From contig DATLRE010000139.1 of assembly GCA_035534835.1 (NCBI GenBank), forward strand, positions 1 through 6,773: 6,773 nt of DNA. The letters are read 5' to 3'. Every line of letters begins with the position of its first letter. Positions within the stretch are counted from its first letter, which is position 1. A program made the translations under genes and the position numbers. The notes beneath the pieces were generated by a model, which ran no database searches, was not told the origin of the DNA, and saw nothing but the letters and a program-made list of their open reading frames with translations. The stretch is from Bog-756 sp035534835. Its GTDB lineage: Bacteria; Actinomycetota; Acidimicrobiia; Acidimicrobiales; RAAP-2. Positions 5,423 to 6,773 of the stretch are shown here, piece after piece.

Positions 5423-6773
5423 ATGGCCCGTTCGAGGTTCCGATCGGTTCGGTACGACCTGGCCGCCTCCATCGAGGTGGCCCGGCTGGCCGACTCCGCC
5501 GGCGGAACGATCGCACCCGACCTGCTCGCGCCCGCTCTCGGGTACAGCGGTACGAACAACGGCGCCTACCTGAGCCGGGTGGCGAGTGCCCGCCTGTTCG
5601 GGGTCGTCGCCGGCCGGGGTGCCCGCCTCGAGCTGACCGACCGGGGCCGCCAGATCCTGGCCGGCGTGGAACCCGGGTCCTCGCGCTCCCGCCGGGATGC
5701 GTTCCTGTCCGTCCCCCTGTTCCGGGCCGTCGCCGACACGGCGGAATCGAGGGGCGGCCAGCTCCCCGAGGATCTCGCCCGCTGGCTCGTCGACGACTTC
5801 GGGGAGCCGGACGACAAGGCGAGGTCGGCCGCCGAGCAGTTGATCGCCTCGGCCGGTCAGGCGGGTCTCCTCCGGCGGTCGGGTGAGGGGAAACTCCTGT
5901 TGACGACCTCGCTTACCAACTTTACTCCTGTGGAAAACAGGCCTTCCCTAATTCGGATCCCTCCGGTAATGTGGCGCAGGGGCACGCGTTCATCGACGGG
6001 AGGGACGGTCGCCATGGCGGAAGGCGGACTCTGGCTAGACGAAGAGACCGATCGAGGCTCCAAGCAGCCCCGGTCGTGGCGGCGTGCAGGGATCGCCGGC
6101 GCCGCCGCCCTCATCCTGGTGGTGGTCGCCGTGCCGGTCGCCCTGGTGGCCGGCGGCTCCGCTCCCAAGCCCACGGCGGCCCGCACCGCCGGCAAGCATC
6201 CCCTACTCGGCAACGGTCCGGCGAAGCACGAGGTGCTGTCTGCGCTCAGTGCCACGACCGACAGCGGAAGTTTCGATTTCACCTACGCCATCTCCAGTAC
6301 CCCCGCCTCGAGCACCTCGCCGACGACGACGTCCACGACCGTCTGCCAGGAGGTGCAGGTGCTCGTTCCTACGGGTTCCGCCAGCGTCCGCGGTGGTTCC
6401 GTCGGCACGAATGGAGGGGGCATGGTGAGCGTGCCCGCCTCCTCGTCCAGCGGCTCGGGCTCGTTCAGCTTCAGCAGCCCGAGTGCCGTCGCGGTCTCCC
6501 CCACCAACGGATCGGTCGCATCGAGTGCCGCTCCTGGCATGGGATCACCGCCGCCCGGCCTCCAATGGAAGACCCAGAAGGAATGTCACGGGCCCGTGGT
6601 CGCACCGAGCCCGCTGGTCCACGGGAGCGGAGTCATCAACACCAATCCTCTGGCGATGGTGACATCGGCGAACATCGGCGGTGGACTGGACGTCGTGGTC
6701 CGGGGGGACGGCAGCCAGGTCTTCGAGGAGGGGACCGGGGACACCGGCCTGGCGCCACTGCCGTCGGATCAGG
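5423..6773 (+). CDS. Winged-helix-like domain in one open frame with a membrane-anchored Ser/Thr-rich extracellular protein (3' end outside window)
   Basis: Reading from ATG 5423 gives 450 codons without a stop to the window edge. Residues about 9-80 resemble a winged-helix domain ('YDLAASIEVARLADSAGG', then 'GYSGTNNGAYLSRVASARLF', 'GVV', 'LELTDRGRQIL'). Residues 90-160 form a helical second half ending 'AGLLRRSGEGKLLL'. I recall free-standing proteins of this type ending near here. Residues about 163-197 use AT-rich codons unlike the rest. From Met198 (ATG 6014) the protein looks like a second gene product: a short acidic/basic cytosolic stretch, RSWRR, a transmembrane helix (about 222-245), then a Ser/Thr/Gly-rich extracellular region with Cys308 and Cys388 and motifs 'LSATTDSGSFDF' and 'GVINTNPLAMV'. 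That region resembles uncharacterised Acidimicrobiia proteins (from memory). Either this is a true fusion or two adjacent genes share a frame by loss of a stop. The function of both parts is unknown. Confidence 0.72.
   Translation, partial: MARSRFRSVRYDLAASIEVARLADSAGGTIAPDLLAPALGYSGTNNGAYLSRVASARLFGVVAGRGARLELTDRGRQILAGVEPGSSRSRRDAFLSVPLFRAVADTAESRGGQLPEDLARWLVDDFGEPDDKARSAAEQLIASAGQAGLLRRSGEGKLLLTTSLTNFTPVENRPSLIRIPPVMWRRGTRSSTGGTVAMAEGGLWLDEETDRGSKQPRSWRRAGIAGAAALILVVVAVPVALVAGGSAPKPTAARTAGKHPLLGNGPAKHEVLSALSATTDSGSFDFTYAISSTPASSTSPTTTSTTVCQEVQVLVPTGSASVRGGSVGTNGGGMVSVPASSSSGSGSFSFSSPSAVAVSPTNGSVASSAAPGMGSPPPGLQWKTQKECHGPVVAPSPLVHGSGVINTNPLAMVTSANIGGGLDVVVRGDGSQVFEEGTGDTGLAPLPSDQ
5909..6013 (+). 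promoter_or_regulatory. AT-richer junction with possible start signals for a separate gene at ATG 6014
   Basis: GC drops here, and the frame would need many codons ending in A or T (CTT, TTT, ACT, CCT, CTA, ATT, GTA, TCA) that are scarce on either side. That is what non-coding leader DNA looks like in this genome. GGGAGGG at 5998-6004, 9 bases before ATG 6014, is a good Shine-Dalgarno match. Promoter-like pieces are present (TTGACG at 5900-5905, TAATGT at 5967-5972), but they are not properly spaced as a pair. If this is a gene boundary, the upstream protein lacks its stop codon in this sequence. Confidence 0.45.

Noticed and set aside
5263..5559. A 98-codon minus-strand open frame across the divergent intergenic region
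   Set aside because: It overlaps the start of the winged-helix gene antisense, has low-complexity composition, no ribosome binding site and no recognisable motif.
4453..5886. A 477-codon plus-strand open frame opposite the MoxR gene that continues across the intergenic region
   Set aside because: It is antisense to a clearly conserved ATPase and its composition is biased toward Arg and Gly. It also crosses into the winged-helix gene in another frame, with no recognisable domain.
1..6773. A new defence, mobile or RNA-based system
   Set aside because: I looked for CRISPR-like repeats, reverse transcriptase, nuclease, toxin-antitoxin, integrase and structured RNA signatures and found none. The gene content is that of a cell-envelope neighbourhood.

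Overview
This window is GC-rich throughout (third codon positions are almost always G or C). It looks like chromosomal DNA of a high-GC actinobacterium. Two protein families point, from memory only, to the class Acidimicrobiia: the 'GYWLVAADGGIFSFG' repeat protein at the left end, and the extracellular domain at the right end ('ALSATTDSGSFDF', 'INTNPLAMV'). No RNA genes, insertion sequences, CRISPR arrays, phage genes or attachment sites are visible.

Layout. (1) Positions 1-842, plus strand: the 3' end of a gene for a secreted or surface repeat protein with six tandem repeats of about 41-43 residues. (2) Positions 843-942: a short convergent gap holding a GTCGA pentamer array inside an imperfect inverted repeat. 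(3) Positions 943-5196, minus strand: a tight three-gene operon, transcribed as MoxR-family AAA+ ATPase, then DUF58 protein, then membrane-bound transglutaminase-like protein with a DUF4129-type tail. The first two genes are 7 bases apart and the second and third overlap by 4 bases (ATGA). (4) Positions 5197-5422: a divergent intergenic region with a tandem 10-bp direct repeat. (5) Positions 5423-6773, plus strand: one reading frame with no stop codon to the window edge. It encodes a winged-helix-like cytosolic part, an AT-richer junction of about 100 bases, one transmembrane helix and a Ser/Thr/Gly-rich extracellular part.

How the genes work together. The operon is the widespread MoxR-DUF58-transglutaminase module. 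The ATPase probably remodels or activates client proteins with the DUF58 protein, and the transglutaminase-like enzyme presents a papain-like Cys-His-acid site on the outer face of the membrane. Its substrate is unknown. The repeat protein and the anchored extracellular protein on either side fit a cell-envelope neighbourhood, but no functional link is shown.

The observation most worth checking is the stop-free junction at about 5900-6013. Either a winged-helix protein is truly fused to a membrane protein, giving a membrane-tethered DNA-binding-like protein, or two genes happen to share a frame after loss of a stop codon. The drop in GC and the Shine-Dalgarno-like sequence before the ATG at 6014 favour two genes of origin. 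The rest of the window is ordinary for this kind of genome.
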